Counted from the first letter of the stretch, positions 34,721 through 42,772 are shown. The stretch is DNA of 64,000 bases from VRUE01 sp963728835 (GCA_963728835.1 CAVSKZ010000001.1:248001-312000); one strand, 5' to 3'. Numbers and translations are program-made. The notes: generated by a model not told the origin, from the letters alone.

Positions 34721-34750
34721 GCGAACGGCCCGGGGCAGTGGGCCGTTCGC
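34721..34750 (+). terminator. Stem-loop after uppP
   Basis: GCGAACGGCCC (34721-34731) pairs with GGGCCGTTCGC (34740-34750), 11 bp with an eight-base loop. A second small stem ACGAGA/TCTCGT follows at about 34755. No U tract, as common in high-GC actinobacteria. Confidence 0.65.
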
Positions 34751-34867
34751 GGTAACGAGAGAGGAGTCTCGTGAATCAAGCTTGCCGCGCGAATCACCCT
34801 TCGCGGTGAACATCCAGAGAATGCGGATCGGGTTGAGCCACCTCTTTTCCCGCAAATTACGCGCATT

Positions 34868-34889
34868 CAGCTGTGAAAATCTTGTGAAC
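34868..34889 (-). promoter_or_regulatory. Two 11-bp PHO-box-like units before the response regulator
   Basis: On the minus strand GTTCACAAGAT is followed directly by TTTCACAGCTG: two TTCAC cores exactly 11 bases apart. It lies about 60-95 bases upstream of the plus-strand response regulator. Units point away from the gene, as in the 15.3-kb array. Autoregulation is plausible. Confidence 0.55.
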
Positions 34890-34983
34890 GCAGGGGTTTT
34901 GACGACACAGCCGTCGCCACAGAGGCATACAATCCTGCCGTCTTAGCTTGAGGCACAGCTTCGTCAGCAACGGCGTCCGCCAC

Positions 34984-35793
34984 TTGAACCCACAGCAGAC
35001 CATCCGGCTCGCGGTAATCGACGACGACAGCGGCTTCGTCACCGTCCTGTCGAAGCGCACCGAGGCTGCCGGCTGGCAGCAGCGGGTCTTGACCAGCGCG
35101 ATCCCGCCCGAGGAGCTGGTGGCGATGAAGCTGAACGCACTGCTGATCGACCTCTCGGTGCTCGGCGACGAAGCCTGGAGCTACCTGGAGCGGGTCTGCG
35201 GGATGCTGCCCGATCTCGGCGTGGTCGTCTGCTCCGGCCGCTCCACCGTGGCCCAGCGGGTGCGGGGCCTGCGCCTCGGGGTCGACGACTGGATCGGCAA
35301 GCCCTGCCACCCCGAGGAGGTGATGGCGCGGATCGAGGCGGTGTCGCGCCGCCGCCGTCGCAGCCGGGCCGTGGTCGAGGCGGGGCCGCTGGTCGCGGGC
35401 GAGATGGAGATCCGCGCCGATCAGTTCCAGGCCTTCGTCGGTTCCGGCAGCCTCGACCTCACCCGGCGGGAGTTCGAGCTGCTCCAGCTCCTCGCTGATG
35501 CAGAAGGGCAGGTGCTCGAGCGCGAGGCGATCTACCAGCGTGTCTGGGGTTACGCGATGGCCCACGGCGACCGCTCCGTCGACGTCTTCATCCGCAAGCT
35601 GCGCCAGAAGCTGGAGAAGCGCTCACCTGGGTGGAGCTACATCCACACCCACTTCGGCGTCGGCTACCGCTTCGACCCAGAGCCCGCCGGCGGCATCGAG
35701 CCGGTGCAGACCGGCAAGGAGGCCGTCGGGTCGATCGAGGCACCGGCCACCGAGGATTCACAAGTAGTTCACAGCAGCTTTACGCCTGCGTAA
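34984..35793 (+). CDS. PhoB-type response regulator (receiver plus winged helix)
   Basis: 269 residues from TTG 34984 (MNPQQTIRLAVIDDD); TTG 34948 would add 12 residues not needed for the fold. The receiver has the acidic pocket VIDDD, the phosphoacceptor Asp in ALLIDLSV, the Ser/Thr switch in VVCSGRST and the conserved Lys in DWIGKPCHPEEV. The effector half is an OmpR winged helix (LTRREFELLQLL; RSVDVFIRKLRQKLE; YIHTHFGVGYRF). It has about 35 extra C-terminal residues. Probable master regulator of the phosphate genes here. No histidine kinase gene is adjacent, which is unusual. The end of the gene overlaps the next 11-bp repeat array. Confidence 0.85.
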   Translation: MNPQQTIRLAVIDDDSGFVTVLSKRTEAAGWQQRVLTSAIPPEELVAMKLNALLIDLSVLGDEAWSYLERVCGMLPDLGVVVCSGRSTVAQRVRGLRLGVDDWIGKPCHPEEVMARIEAVSRRRRRSRAVVEAGPLVAGEMEIRADQFQAFVGSGSLDLTRREFELLQLLADAEGQVLEREAIYQRVWGYAMAHGDRSVDVFIRKLRQKLEKRSPGWSYIHTHFGVGYRFDPEPAGGIEPVQTGKEAVGSIEAPATEDSQVVHSSFTPA

Positions 35794-35800
35794 CCGCCCG
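35757..35800 (+). promoter_or_regulatory. Four 11-bp PHO-box-like units before the second orphan regulator
   Basis: Cores TTCAC (35757), TTCAC (35768), TTTAC (35779) and GTAAC (35790) are spaced exactly 11 bases apart on the plus strand, ending 30 bases before the ATG at 35830. The array overlaps the last codons of the response regulator gene. Confidence 0.7.
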
Positions 35801-35829
35801 CCCGCTCGACGCGGGGATCTTTGCTCAGG

Positions 35830-36117
35830 ATGCTTGAGATCCGTCCTGAGGAGCACGCGGCGCTGGTCGACGGGCGTCCGCTCAGCCTGACGATGCGGGA
35901 GCTGCAGCTGCTGAGCACGCTGGCGGCACATCCCCAGCGCATCCTCACCCGGGAGGAGCTCTATGCCGAGGTTTGGGGACGCGAACCGCGCAACGACGAC
36001 CGTTCGGTCGACGTCTACGTCAGCCGCTTGCGCTCCAAGCTGAGCGAGGCGCTGCCCGGGCGGTGCCTGATCCACACGCACAGCGGAATCGGCTACCGCT
36101 ACTCGCCGGACGGATGA
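35830..36117 (+). CDS. Second stand-alone PhoB-type winged-helix regulator
   Basis: 95 residues from ATG 35830. It is only the winged-helix effector domain: LVDGRPLSLTMRELQLLSTL, RILTREELYAEVWG, recognition helix RSVDVYVSRLRSKLSE and wing IHTHSGIGYRYSP. No receiver domain. It lies between the complete response regulator and pstS of system 2, with four-unit 11-bp arrays on both sides, so it probably both belongs to and acts on the phosphate regulon. A duplicate origin from the neighbouring regulator or the 26.5-kb gene is likely. Confidence 0.85.
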   Translation: MLEIRPEEHAALVDGRPLSLTMRELQLLSTLAAHPQRILTREELYAEVWGREPRNDDRSVDVYVSRLRSKLSEALPGRCLIHTHSGIGYRYSPDG

Positions 36118-36143
36118 GTCCGCCTCGGTCGGCGAGCTGGGCT

Positions 36144-36181
36144 TTTACATCTTTTTCACATCCTCGACACAGGCAGGTAAC
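36144..36181 (+). promoter_or_regulatory. Four 11-bp PHO-box-like units before pstS of system 2
   Basis: Cores TTTAC (36144), TTCAC (36155), GACAC (36166) and GTAAC (36177) repeat at exactly 11 bases on the plus strand, 86 bases before the pstS start. Confidence 0.7.
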
Positions 36182-36266
36182 AAGCTGCCCGGGCGACCGC
36201 TGCGAGGGTTGCGACGTCAGCGGCCGCAGGGCCGTCCACTGGAGTGAACGACGAGAAGGAGACAGA

Positions 36267-37220
36267 GTGATTAGCTCTAGATGGCTCGCGGTCCTCGCCT
36301 CTGCCGCCGTCCTGGCGGTCGGGGTCGCGGCCTGCGGCAGCGACGACGAAAGCACGGCCGGCGGCAGCAGCGACCTCTCGGGGTCGATTCGCATCGACGG
36401 GTCGAGCACGGTGGCACCGCTCACCGAGGCGGTTGCCGAGCAGTTCGAAGCCGAAAACTCCGGCGTCAGGGTGACGGTCGGCACCTCCGGCACCGGCGGC
36501 GGCTTCGAAAAGTTCTGCGCCGGCGAGACCTCGATCTCCGACGCCTCCCGCGCGATCGAGCCCGAAGAGGTGGAAGCCTGCGAGAAGCAGGGCATCGAGT
36601 TCGAGGAGGTGCGGGTCGCGACCGACGCCCTCACCGTCGTCGTCAACCCGGAGAACCCGGTCAACTGCCTCACCGTCGAGCAGCTGGGCGCCGTCTGGGG
36701 CCCGGACTCCGAGCTCGACAACTGGAGCCAGATCCCCGGCCTGCAAGAGGAATTCGACGAGGAGCTGGCGCTCTTCGGCCCCGGCACGGACTCCGGCACG
36801 TTCGACTACTTCACCGAGGAAATCAACGGTGAGGAGGGCGCCTCGCGCAAGGACTACAACAACGTCGGCGAGAACGACAACGCCACCGTCACCGGCGTCG
36901 AGGGCTCCCCGGGCGGCATGGGCTACTTCGGCTACTCCTTCTACCAGGAGAACGAAGGCGCCCTGAAGGCGCTCGAAGTCGACGGCGGCAAAGGCTGCGT
37001 GGCCCCCTCGGCGGAAACCGCCCAGAACGACGAATACGTGCCGCTCAGCCGGCCGCTCTTCATCTACCCGAGCGCGGAAGCGCTGGAAGAGCCGGAGGTG
37101 AAGGCGTTCGTCGACTACTACCTCGACAACGTCAACGAAGTGGCCGAAGCGGTCGGCTTCATCCCGCTGACCGAGGAGCAACTGGAAGCGTCCAAGGACG
37201 CGACGGCGAAACTCGGCTAG
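36267..37220 (+). CDS. pstS: Phosphate-binding lipoprotein PstS, system 2
   Basis: 317 residues from GTG 36267, with a strong Shine-Dalgarno (GAAGGAGA). Lipobox VAAC with Cys23, so membrane-anchored, unlike the system 1 protein. PBP-like phosphate domain: IRIDGSSTVAPLTEAVAEQF, TVGTSGTGGGFEKFCAGE, ISDASRAIEPEE and PGTDSGTFDYFTEEI with the phosphate-contacting Ser/Thr/Asp loop. Full length for the family. First gene of pstSCAB-phoU, behind a four-unit 11-bp repeat array. Confidence 0.95.
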   Translation: MISSRWLAVLASAAVLAVGVAACGSDDESTAGGSSDLSGSIRIDGSSTVAPLTEAVAEQFEAENSGVRVTVGTSGTGGGFEKFCAGETSISDASRAIEPEEVEACEKQGIEFEEVRVATDALTVVVNPENPVNCLTVEQLGAVWGPDSELDNWSQIPGLQEEFDEELALFGPGTDSGTFDYFTEEINGEEGASRKDYNNVGENDNATVTGVEGSPGGMGYFGYSFYQENEGALKALEVDGGKGCVAPSAETAQNDEYVPLSRPLFIYPSAEALEEPEVKAFVDYYLDNVNEVAEAVGFIPLTEEQLEASKDATAKLG

Positions 37221-38138
37221 TTGCTGCAGTCCTCCAAACCCCGCTACGGCGAGAAGGCCATCCAGGGCCTTCTCGCCGCCTGCGGGATCCTCTCCGTGCT
37301 GACGACGACGGCGATCGTCGTCTCCCTGATCGGACCGACGATCGGCTTCTTCGAGATCGTCCCGGTCGGCGACTTCCTCTTCGGCACCGACTGGACGCCG
37401 CAGTTCGAGCCACCCAGCTTCGGCGTGCTGGCGATCGTCGCCGGCACGCTCAACGTGGCGCTCTGGGCGATGCTCTTCGCCATACCCATCGGCCTCGGCG
37501 CGGCGGTCTACCTGAGCGAGTACGCGAGCCCGCGCGTGCGCAAGACAGTCAAGCCGGTGCTCGAGATCCTCGCCGGCATCCCCACCGTGGCGATCGGCTT
37601 CTTCGCGGCCAGCTTCATCCTGCCCGAGATCATCCAGCCGCTCTGGCCCGGCGAGTTCCTCGGCGGCGCCGTCGGCAAGCCCTTCATGGCACTCGCCGGC
37701 GGCCTCGGCGTGGGCTTGATGATCGTGCCGATCATCGCCTCGATCTCCGAGGACGCGATGTCGGCCGTGCCAAGCGGCCTGCGCGAAGGCGCCTACGCGA
37801 TGGGCGCGACGAAGATGAAGGTGGCGACGCGAGTGGTCTTCCCGGCGGCTCTCTCCGGCATCGTCGCCTCGATCGTGCTGGCGATATCGCGGGCCGTCGG
37901 CGAGACGATGATCGTCCTCCTCGCCGCCGGGTCGACCCCTAACTTCACCTTCAACCCGGTCGAGCCCATCCAGGCGATGACCGCATACATCGGCGTCACC
38001 GCAACGGGCGACATCTCAACCGGCTCGCTCGACTACAAGTCGGTGTTCTCGGTCGGCACCGTGCTCTTCGTGATGACGCTGGCGATGAACATGGTCAGCA
38101 TCAGGCTGGTCCGCAAGTACCGCGAGGTCTACGAGTGA
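37221..38138 (+). CDS. pstC: Phosphate ABC transporter permease PstC, system 2
   Basis: 305 residues from TTG 37221, directly abutting the pstS stop. Six helices starting LLAACGILSVLTTTAIVVSL. Landmarks: LEILAGIPTVAIGFFAASFI, PSGLREGAYAMGATKMKVAT (coupling loop) and AISRAVGETMIVLLAAG. Partner of PstA. Low similarity to the system 1 permease by eye, with the typical PstC segment FGTDWTPQF after helix 1, suggesting an independently acquired or long-diverged system. Confidence 0.93.
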   Translation: MLQSSKPRYGEKAIQGLLAACGILSVLTTTAIVVSLIGPTIGFFEIVPVGDFLFGTDWTPQFEPPSFGVLAIVAGTLNVALWAMLFAIPIGLGAAVYLSEYASPRVRKTVKPVLEILAGIPTVAIGFFAASFILPEIIQPLWPGEFLGGAVGKPFMALAGGLGVGLMIVPIIASISEDAMSAVPSGLREGAYAMGATKMKVATRVVFPAALSGIVASIVLAISRAVGETMIVLLAAGSTPNFTFNPVEPIQAMTAYIGVTATGDISTGSLDYKSVFSVGTVLFVMTLAMNMVSIRLVRKYREVYE

Positions 38139-39079
38139 TGCCGGGGCATGGGGCGGCGGCCCCTCGCAATCGCCTGGCCGTCGCGGGCGCCCGCGCGAGC
38201 ACCGTCGCGATGCTGCGCAGCCAGCCTCGCCGCGACGTGATCCTCAACGCTCTCTTTGCGGGGATGCTCCTGCTGGCGATCCTGATCGCGCTGGCCGGTC
38301 TGGTCGCGCTCCTGGCCCAGGCCTTCGTCAAGGGCGCTCCGGCGCTCAGCACCGATCTCTTCACCAATCCCCCCTCGACCGCCTTCCCCGAGAAAGCCGG
38401 CTTCCGCCCGGCGATCATCGGCTCGCTCCAGCTGATCGCCGGCGTGATCCTCTTCGTCATCCCGGTGGGCATCGGCGCGGCGATCTACCTCGAGGAGTAC
38501 GCCGACAAGTCGAAGTGGTGGAACCGGCTGATCGAGGTCAACATCCAGAACCTCGCCGCGGTCCCCTCGATCATCTACGGCATCCTCGGCCTCGCCTTCA
38601 TCGTCCGCGGGCCCATCGACCTCGGCTTCATCCTCGCCGCCGGCTCGCTGACGCTGGCGCTGCTGGTGCTGCCGATGGTGATCATCGCCGCCCGCGAGGC
38701 GATCCGCGCGGTGCCCGACTCGATCCGCCAGGGCTCGCTGGCGCTGGGGGCGACCAAGTGGCAGACGATCCGCAGCCAGGTTCTCCCGGCCTCGATCCCC
38801 GGCATCGCCACCGGGGTCATCCTCGCTGTCTCGCGAGCGCTGGGCGAGACCGCGCCGCTGCTGCTGGTCGGGGCGACGGTCTTCGTCACCTTCGACCCGA
38901 CGCCGTTCGGGTCCGACGGCTACTCGGCGATGCCAGTGCAGATCTTCAACTACGCGGTCCGGCCGCAGGAGGAGTTCCAGACGCTGGCAGCGGCGGGCAT
39001 CATCGTCATGCTCGTCGTCCTGCTGGCGATGAACTCCTTCGCGATCTGGCTACGAAATCGTTACGAGCAGAGATGGTAG
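38138..39079 (+). CDS. pstA: Phosphate ABC transporter permease PstA, system 2
   Basis: 313 residues from ATG 38138 (GTG 38135 in frame also possible); TGATG overlap with pstC. A basic N-terminal extension of about 30 residues precedes helix 1 (ILNALFAGMLLLAILIALAG). PstA motifs: IYLEEYADKSKWWNRLIEVN, IQNLAAVPSIIYGILGLAFI, PDSIRQGSLALGATKWQTIR (coupling loop) and SRALGETAPLLLVGA. Ten bases separate it from pstB. Confidence 0.93.
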   Translation: MPGHGAAAPRNRLAVAGARASTVAMLRSQPRRDVILNALFAGMLLLAILIALAGLVALLAQAFVKGAPALSTDLFTNPPSTAFPEKAGFRPAIIGSLQLIAGVILFVIPVGIGAAIYLEEYADKSKWWNRLIEVNIQNLAAVPSIIYGILGLAFIVRGPIDLGFILAAGSLTLALLVLPMVIIAAREAIRAVPDSIRQGSLALGATKWQTIRSQVLPASIPGIATGVILAVSRALGETAPLLLVGATVFVTFDPTPFGSDGYSAMPVQIFNYAVRPQEEFQTLAAAGIIVMLVVLLAMNSFAIWLRNRYEQRW

Positions 39080-39089
39080 GTGGGCTAGG

Positions 39090-39995
39090 GTGAGCGAGAA
39101 GATGGCGCAGGGCGAGAGCAGAGCCGGGACCGGTCGCGAGGCCCGCGAGGCGGCGGCGGAGCGTGCCGCGATAGCGGTGCGGCCCGAGGAGTTCCAGCGG
39201 GGGGGCGCCGGCAAGAGCGAGAAGGTCTTCGAGATGAACGGGGTCGAGGTCCTCTACGGCGGCGTTTCCGCCGTCAAGGGGATCTCGATGGACGTCCGCC
39301 GCAACGACGTGACCGCCCTGATCGGCCCGTCGGGGTGCGGCAAGAGCACGCTGCTGCGTTGCCTCAACCGGATGAACGACCTGATCCCCGCCGCGGAAGT
39401 GCGCGGCGAGCTGCTCTATCACGGCGAGGACCTCTACGGATCCGGCGTGGACCCGGTCCAGGTGCGCAAGCTGATCGGGATGGTCTTCCAGAAGCCGAAC
39501 CCCTTCCCCAAGTCGATCTACGACAACGTCGCCTTCGGCCCCCGCATCCTCGGTCGCAAGGACGATCTCGACTCCACGGTCGAGCGGGCCCTGCGCGCCG
39601 CCGCCCTCTGGGACGAGGTCAAGGACCGGCTGGAGAGCAACGCCTTCGGCCTCTCCGGCGGCCAGCAGCAGCGCCTCTGCATCGCCCGCTGCATCGCCGT
39701 CGAGCCGGACACGATCCTGATGGACGAGCCCTGCTCGGCGCTCGACCCGATCTCGACCGGCAAGATCGAGGATCTGATGATCGAGCTGAAGGAGGAGTTC
39801 TCGATCGTCATCGTCACCCACAACATGCAGCAGGCTGCGCGCGTCTCCGACCGCACCGCCTTCCTCATGGTCGAGCTCGACGCCGACGAGGACAACCGCT
39901 GGGGCCGGCTGGTCGAGTACGACGACACGGAAAAGATCTTCACCAACCCCGCCGACCCGCGCACGGAGGACTACGTCTCGGGCAAGGTCGGCTGA
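39090..39995 (+). CDS. pstB: Phosphate ABC transporter ATPase PstB, system 2
   Basis: 301 residues from GTG 39090. The ABC domain has Walker A IGPSGCGKSTLLRCLNRMND, Q-loop VFQKPNPFPKSIYDN, signature LSGGQQQRLCIARCI, Walker B ILMDEPCSALDPISTGK and H-loop VTHNMQQAARVSDRTAF; all PstB-diagnostic. An N-terminal extension of about 45 residues is polar and Ala-rich. The last codon region overlaps the phoU start by one base (TGATG). Confidence 0.95.
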   Translation: MSEKMAQGESRAGTGREAREAAAERAAIAVRPEEFQRGGAGKSEKVFEMNGVEVLYGGVSAVKGISMDVRRNDVTALIGPSGCGKSTLLRCLNRMNDLIPAAEVRGELLYHGEDLYGSGVDPVQVRKLIGMVFQKPNPFPKSIYDNVAFGPRILGRKDDLDSTVERALRAAALWDEVKDRLESNAFGLSGGQQQRLCIARCIAVEPDTILMDEPCSALDPISTGKIEDLMIELKEEFSIVIVTHNMQQAARVSDRTAFLMVELDADEDNRWGRLVEYDDTEKIFTNPADPRTEDYVSGKVG

Positions 39996-40681
39996 TGGCG
40001 CCGATCGAAACCAGGATCCACTACCAGGAAGAGCTGGAGCGGCTCGAGGCCAGCGCCCTGGGCGGACTCGATCTCGTCAGCGACGCGCTGGAGCGGACGC
40101 TGGAGGCGGTTGAGCACCAGGACGTCGAGCTGGCGCAGCTCGTGGTCGCCGACGACGATCGCATCGACGGCCGCTATCTCGAGGTCCATCAGAGCCTGAT
40201 CGCGCTGCTGGCGAGGCAGTCGCCGGTGGCGACGGACCTGCGCCTGATCTCGGCGCTCCTGCACGTGCTCAAGAGCATCGAGCGGATGGGCGACCAGTGC
40301 GTGAACGTCTGCAAGATGATCCCGCTGTCGGGCAACGAGCCGCCGGCGGATCGGGAGATGGTGAAGCTGATCCTCTCGATGGGCGGGCAGACCCGCACGC
40401 TGATCAGCCAGGCCAAGCGGGCTTTCGAGGAGCGCAACGTGGAGATGGCGCGCGACCTGGTGCGCCAGGACGACGTCGTCGACAACCTCAACCGGGACTG
40501 CTTCCGCCTTGCGCTGGAGATCGGCGACGACGCCGACCGGCGCGAGTGGGCGATGACGATGCTGCTGGGGGCCCGGGCGATCGAGCGGATCGGAGACAAC
40601 GCGGTGGACATCGGCGAGCAGGTCGCCTTCATCGTCACCGGGCTGTTTCGGGAGTTCGAGGACGCTTCGCATCCCACGTAA
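39995..40681 (+). CDS. phoU: Phosphate signalling protein PhoU
   Basis: 228 residues. Two PhoU three-helix repeats are visible, each with the metal-binding pattern: VVADDDRIDGRYLEV with LHVLKSIERMGDQCVNVCK in the first, and VRQDDVVDNLNRDCFRL with LGARAIERIGDNAVDIGEQV in the second. PhoU couples Pst activity to the PhoR/PhoB pathway. Only Pst system 2 has a phoU; system 1 has none. A long inverted repeat follows the stop. Confidence 0.95.
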   Translation: MAPIETRIHYQEELERLEASALGGLDLVSDALERTLEAVEHQDVELAQLVVADDDRIDGRYLEVHQSLIALLARQSPVATDLRLISALLHVLKSIERMGDQCVNVCKMIPLSGNEPPADREMVKLILSMGGQTRTLISQAKRAFEERNVEMARDLVRQDDVVDNLNRDCFRLALEIGDDADRREWAMTMLLGARAIERIGDNAVDIGEQVAFIVTGLFREFEDASHPT

Positions 40682-40686
40682 TCGGC

Positions 40687-40785
40687 GCGGCGGGTCCTGT
40701 CACGGATTTGGTGCCACCACCCCGCTGCGGGGGCGGCTGCGCCGCCTCCTCGGGGGTGGTCCCCCAAATCCGTGCCACCCGCCGC
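40687..40785 (+). terminator. Long interrupted stem-loop between phoU and the Ppx gene
   Basis: Nearly the whole phoU-ppx gap folds on itself: GCGGCGGGT (40687-40695) with ACCCGCCGC (40777-40785), CACGGATTTGG (40701-40711) with its complement at about 40764-40774, and CCACCACCCC with GGGGGTGGT. The loop holds a second small GC hairpin. Likely terminator or attenuator; no U tract. Confidence 0.65.
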
Positions 40786-40887
40786 GAGTAGCGGTGGCGA
40801 GAACGCCGCTCCACGGCGCAGCAGCCCGGCAGGACGCTTGGCTTGGAGATGGATGAGCCGCGATTGAGATCCGGGGGGTCTGGGAAT

Positions 40888-41811
40888 ATGCGAAGGACGC
40901 CCGTGACGCTTTGCGCCGCCATAGACATTGGGTCGAACACGACCCGTGTGCTCGTTGCCGAGCCCGTGGACGGGCAGTTGAAGAAGGTGATGGAGCAGCG
41001 GGCATATACGCGCATCAACAAGGCGCTCGACTCCGGCGGGGCGATCCTGGCAGAGAAGGTCGACGAGGTTGCCGAGGTGGTCTCGACGCAGGTGCGGCTG
41101 GCTCGCGAGCTGGGGGCGAAGGAGATTCGCGCTGTTGCCACCGCTGCGGTTCGTGAGGCCGCCAACGGCGAGGAGGCGGCTGCGGCGATCGGCGAGGCGG
41201 CCGGGGTTCCGGTCGAGATCCTCAGCGACGAGGAGGAGGGGCGACTCGCCTTCATCGGCGCTACCAAGACCCTCGGGCACCCGGTTGAGGGAAAGGTCGG
41301 CGTGGTCGACGTTGGGGGCGGATCCACCGAGGTGATCTTGGGCAGGGTGCCGGGCGGCGCCGAAGAGGTCCGCTCGTGGCAGGTCGGGTCGGGGGTCCTC
41401 GCCGACGAGCTGATCTCCTCCGACCCGCCCTCGGCGGCGGAGATCCGCAAGGTCCGCGACCGCATCGACGACATCTTCGCCGAGGTCGAGATCGAGCATC
41501 CGGTGCAGGCCGTTGCGGTCGGCGGCAGCGCCACGTCGCTACGGCGCCTGGTCGGCGCCGTGCTCGAGTACGAGACCCTGGAGCGGGGCGTCCGCGTCCT
41601 CTCTGGAGACCCAGCGGCCGAGGTCGCCCGCCGCTTCGAGCTCGATCCCGAACGGGTGCGGATCCTCGCCACCGGCGTGCTGCTACTGGAGAAGGTCTCC
41701 GAGCTGCTCGGACAGCCATTGCAGATCGGCAAGGGGGGCCTGCGCGAGGGTGTCATCCTCGACATGCTCAACGGCAGCATCAACGGCTCCTCCGTTCGCC
41801 TGGCTGCCTAG
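40888..41811 (+). CDS. Ppx/GppA exopolyphosphatase family protein
   Basis: 307 residues from ATG 40888; TTG 40843 would extend into the hairpin flank. ASKHA-fold phosphatase that shortens polyphosphate or hydrolyses pppGpp. Motifs: AAIDIGSNTTRVLVAE (phosphate 1), VATAAVREAANGEEAAAAIG, SDEEEGRLAFIGATKT, GVVDVGGGSTEVILG (phosphate 2) and AVAVGGSATSLRRL. It is the short single-domain form (about 300 residues) as in mycobacterial Ppx1. Context with ppk1 and CHAD genes favours polyphosphate. Actual activity cannot be decided from sequence. Confidence 0.88.
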   Translation: MRRTPVTLCAAIDIGSNTTRVLVAEPVDGQLKKVMEQRAYTRINKALDSGGAILAEKVDEVAEVVSTQVRLARELGAKEIRAVATAAVREAANGEEAAAAIGEAAGVPVEILSDEEEGRLAFIGATKTLGHPVEGKVGVVDVGGGSTEVILGRVPGGAEEVRSWQVGSGVLADELISSDPPSAAEIRKVRDRIDDIFAEVEIEHPVQAVAVGGSATSLRRLVGAVLEYETLERGVRVLSGDPAAEVARRFELDPERVRILATGVLLLEKVSELLGQPLQIGKGGLREGVILDMLNGSINGSSVRLAA

Positions 41812-41843
41812 GCGCAGCCGCGTCGCTCCTCTAGCCTCAAGCC

Positions 41844-42317
41844 GTGGCACGCGCGCGCGACGTCGAGCTCGACTGCGAGGCATCGTTCGCTGCAGCGGCG
41901 GCGCGGGTGGTCGAGGTTCGTGCCGAGGAGGTCTTCGAGCATGCCGGCGGCGTCCTCGACGTCGGCGACGTCGCGCGGGTCCACGACATGCGGGTCGCGA
42001 TCCGCCGGCTGCGGGCGGCGCTGGAGGTCTTCGAAGCATGCTTCCCGCACAAGCGGCACCGCAAGGCGCTGAAGCGGGTGAAGGCGCTGGCCGACGCGCT
42101 CGGCGCTCGGCGCGACCTCGACGTCGAAATCGAGTTGCTGAAGGGCGTCGCCGACGAGGTCGCAGGCGAGGACCGGGCGGCGCTGGAGAGCCTGATCGAG
42201 GAACGGCGAGCAAAGCAGCTGCGAGCCAACGACGCACTCGCGCCATTCGTCGCCGCCAAGCGACTGAGGAAGCTGCGCCGCCGCCTCGCCAGGCTCGTCG
42301 AGGGGGCGAGGGGGTGA
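41844..42317 (+). CDS. CHAD domain protein, N-terminal half
   Basis: 157 residues from GTG 41844. First four-helix repeat of a CHAD domain with the conserved basic motif VHDMRVAIRRLRAALEVFE and the downstream LGARRDLDVEIELL. CHAD domains bind polyphosphate through such His/Arg/Lys patches. The frame ends at TGA 42315-42317 in a run of G; the second half follows in the adjacent frame. Adding one G to the five-G run at 42310-42314 would fuse the two halves. It may therefore be one gene with a sequence error or a natural split with GTGA overlap. Confidence 0.7.
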   Translation: MARARDVELDCEASFAAAAARVVEVRAEEVFEHAGGVLDVGDVARVHDMRVAIRRLRAALEVFEACFPHKRHRKALKRVKALADALGARRDLDVEIELLKGVADEVAGEDRAALESLIEERRAKQLRANDALAPFVAAKRLRKLRRRLARLVEGARG

Positions 42318-42733
42318 AGGCGCGCGAAGTCGAGGGCCTCGACCCAACAGCACCGCTGCGCCCGAACGCGTCCCGCATCGTGCAGGTGAGGCTCGACGAG
42401 CTGCGCGCCTTCGCCCCCGAAGCCCTGGCCCCAGACGCCGCGACGGCCCAGCACGACATGCGAATCGCGGCGAAGCGGCTGCGGTACGTGCTGGAGATCC
42501 TCGGTCCCTGCATCGGCGAGGAGGCACGGGCGGCGCGCAAGGCCGCCAAGGGTCTTCAGTCGGTTCTCGGCGACCTGCACGACTGCGACCTGATGCTGCC
42601 CAGAGCCGAGACCATCGAGTCCCTGTCCGCGACCCTGCGCGACCGCCGCGAGCATCTCTTCCGCGACTTCGTCGAGCTCTGGCAGGCCGAGGCCAGCAAG
42701 GGCACCTGGGCCGCCCTCGAGCGCGTTCTCTAG
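42314..42733 (+). CDS. CHAD domain protein, C-terminal half
   Basis: 139 residues from GTG 42314 if a separate gene. Second CHAD repeat with QHDMRIAAKRLRYVLEILG and LQSVLGDLHDCDLMLPRAE, matching the second basic patch and the DLHDxD motif. Alone it would be half a CHAD fold, so it must work with the preceding half. Placed between the Ppx/GppA gene and the PHP-glycosyltransferase gene, near ppk1, which fits polyphosphate binding. Confidence 0.7.
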   Translation: MKAREVEGLDPTAPLRPNASRIVQVRLDELRAFAPEALAPDAATAQHDMRIAAKRLRYVLEILGPCIGEEARAARKAAKGLQSVLGDLHDCDLMLPRAETIESLSATLRDRREHLFRDFVELWQAEASKGTWAALERVL

Positions 42734-42772
42734 TCGTTCACGGGAGTTCTCAGGACTTTTACAAGTCTTCCC
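42726..42772 (+). promoter_or_regulatory. PHO-box-like repeats before the PHP-glycosyltransferase gene
   Basis: Cores TTCTC (42726), TTCAC (42737), TTCTC (42747), TTTAC (42758) and TTCCC (42768) repeat every 10-11 bases on the plus strand. GTTCACGGGAG matches the Streptomyces PHO-box unit best of all sites in the window. The array ends 55 bases before ATG 42827. Confidence 0.6.
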
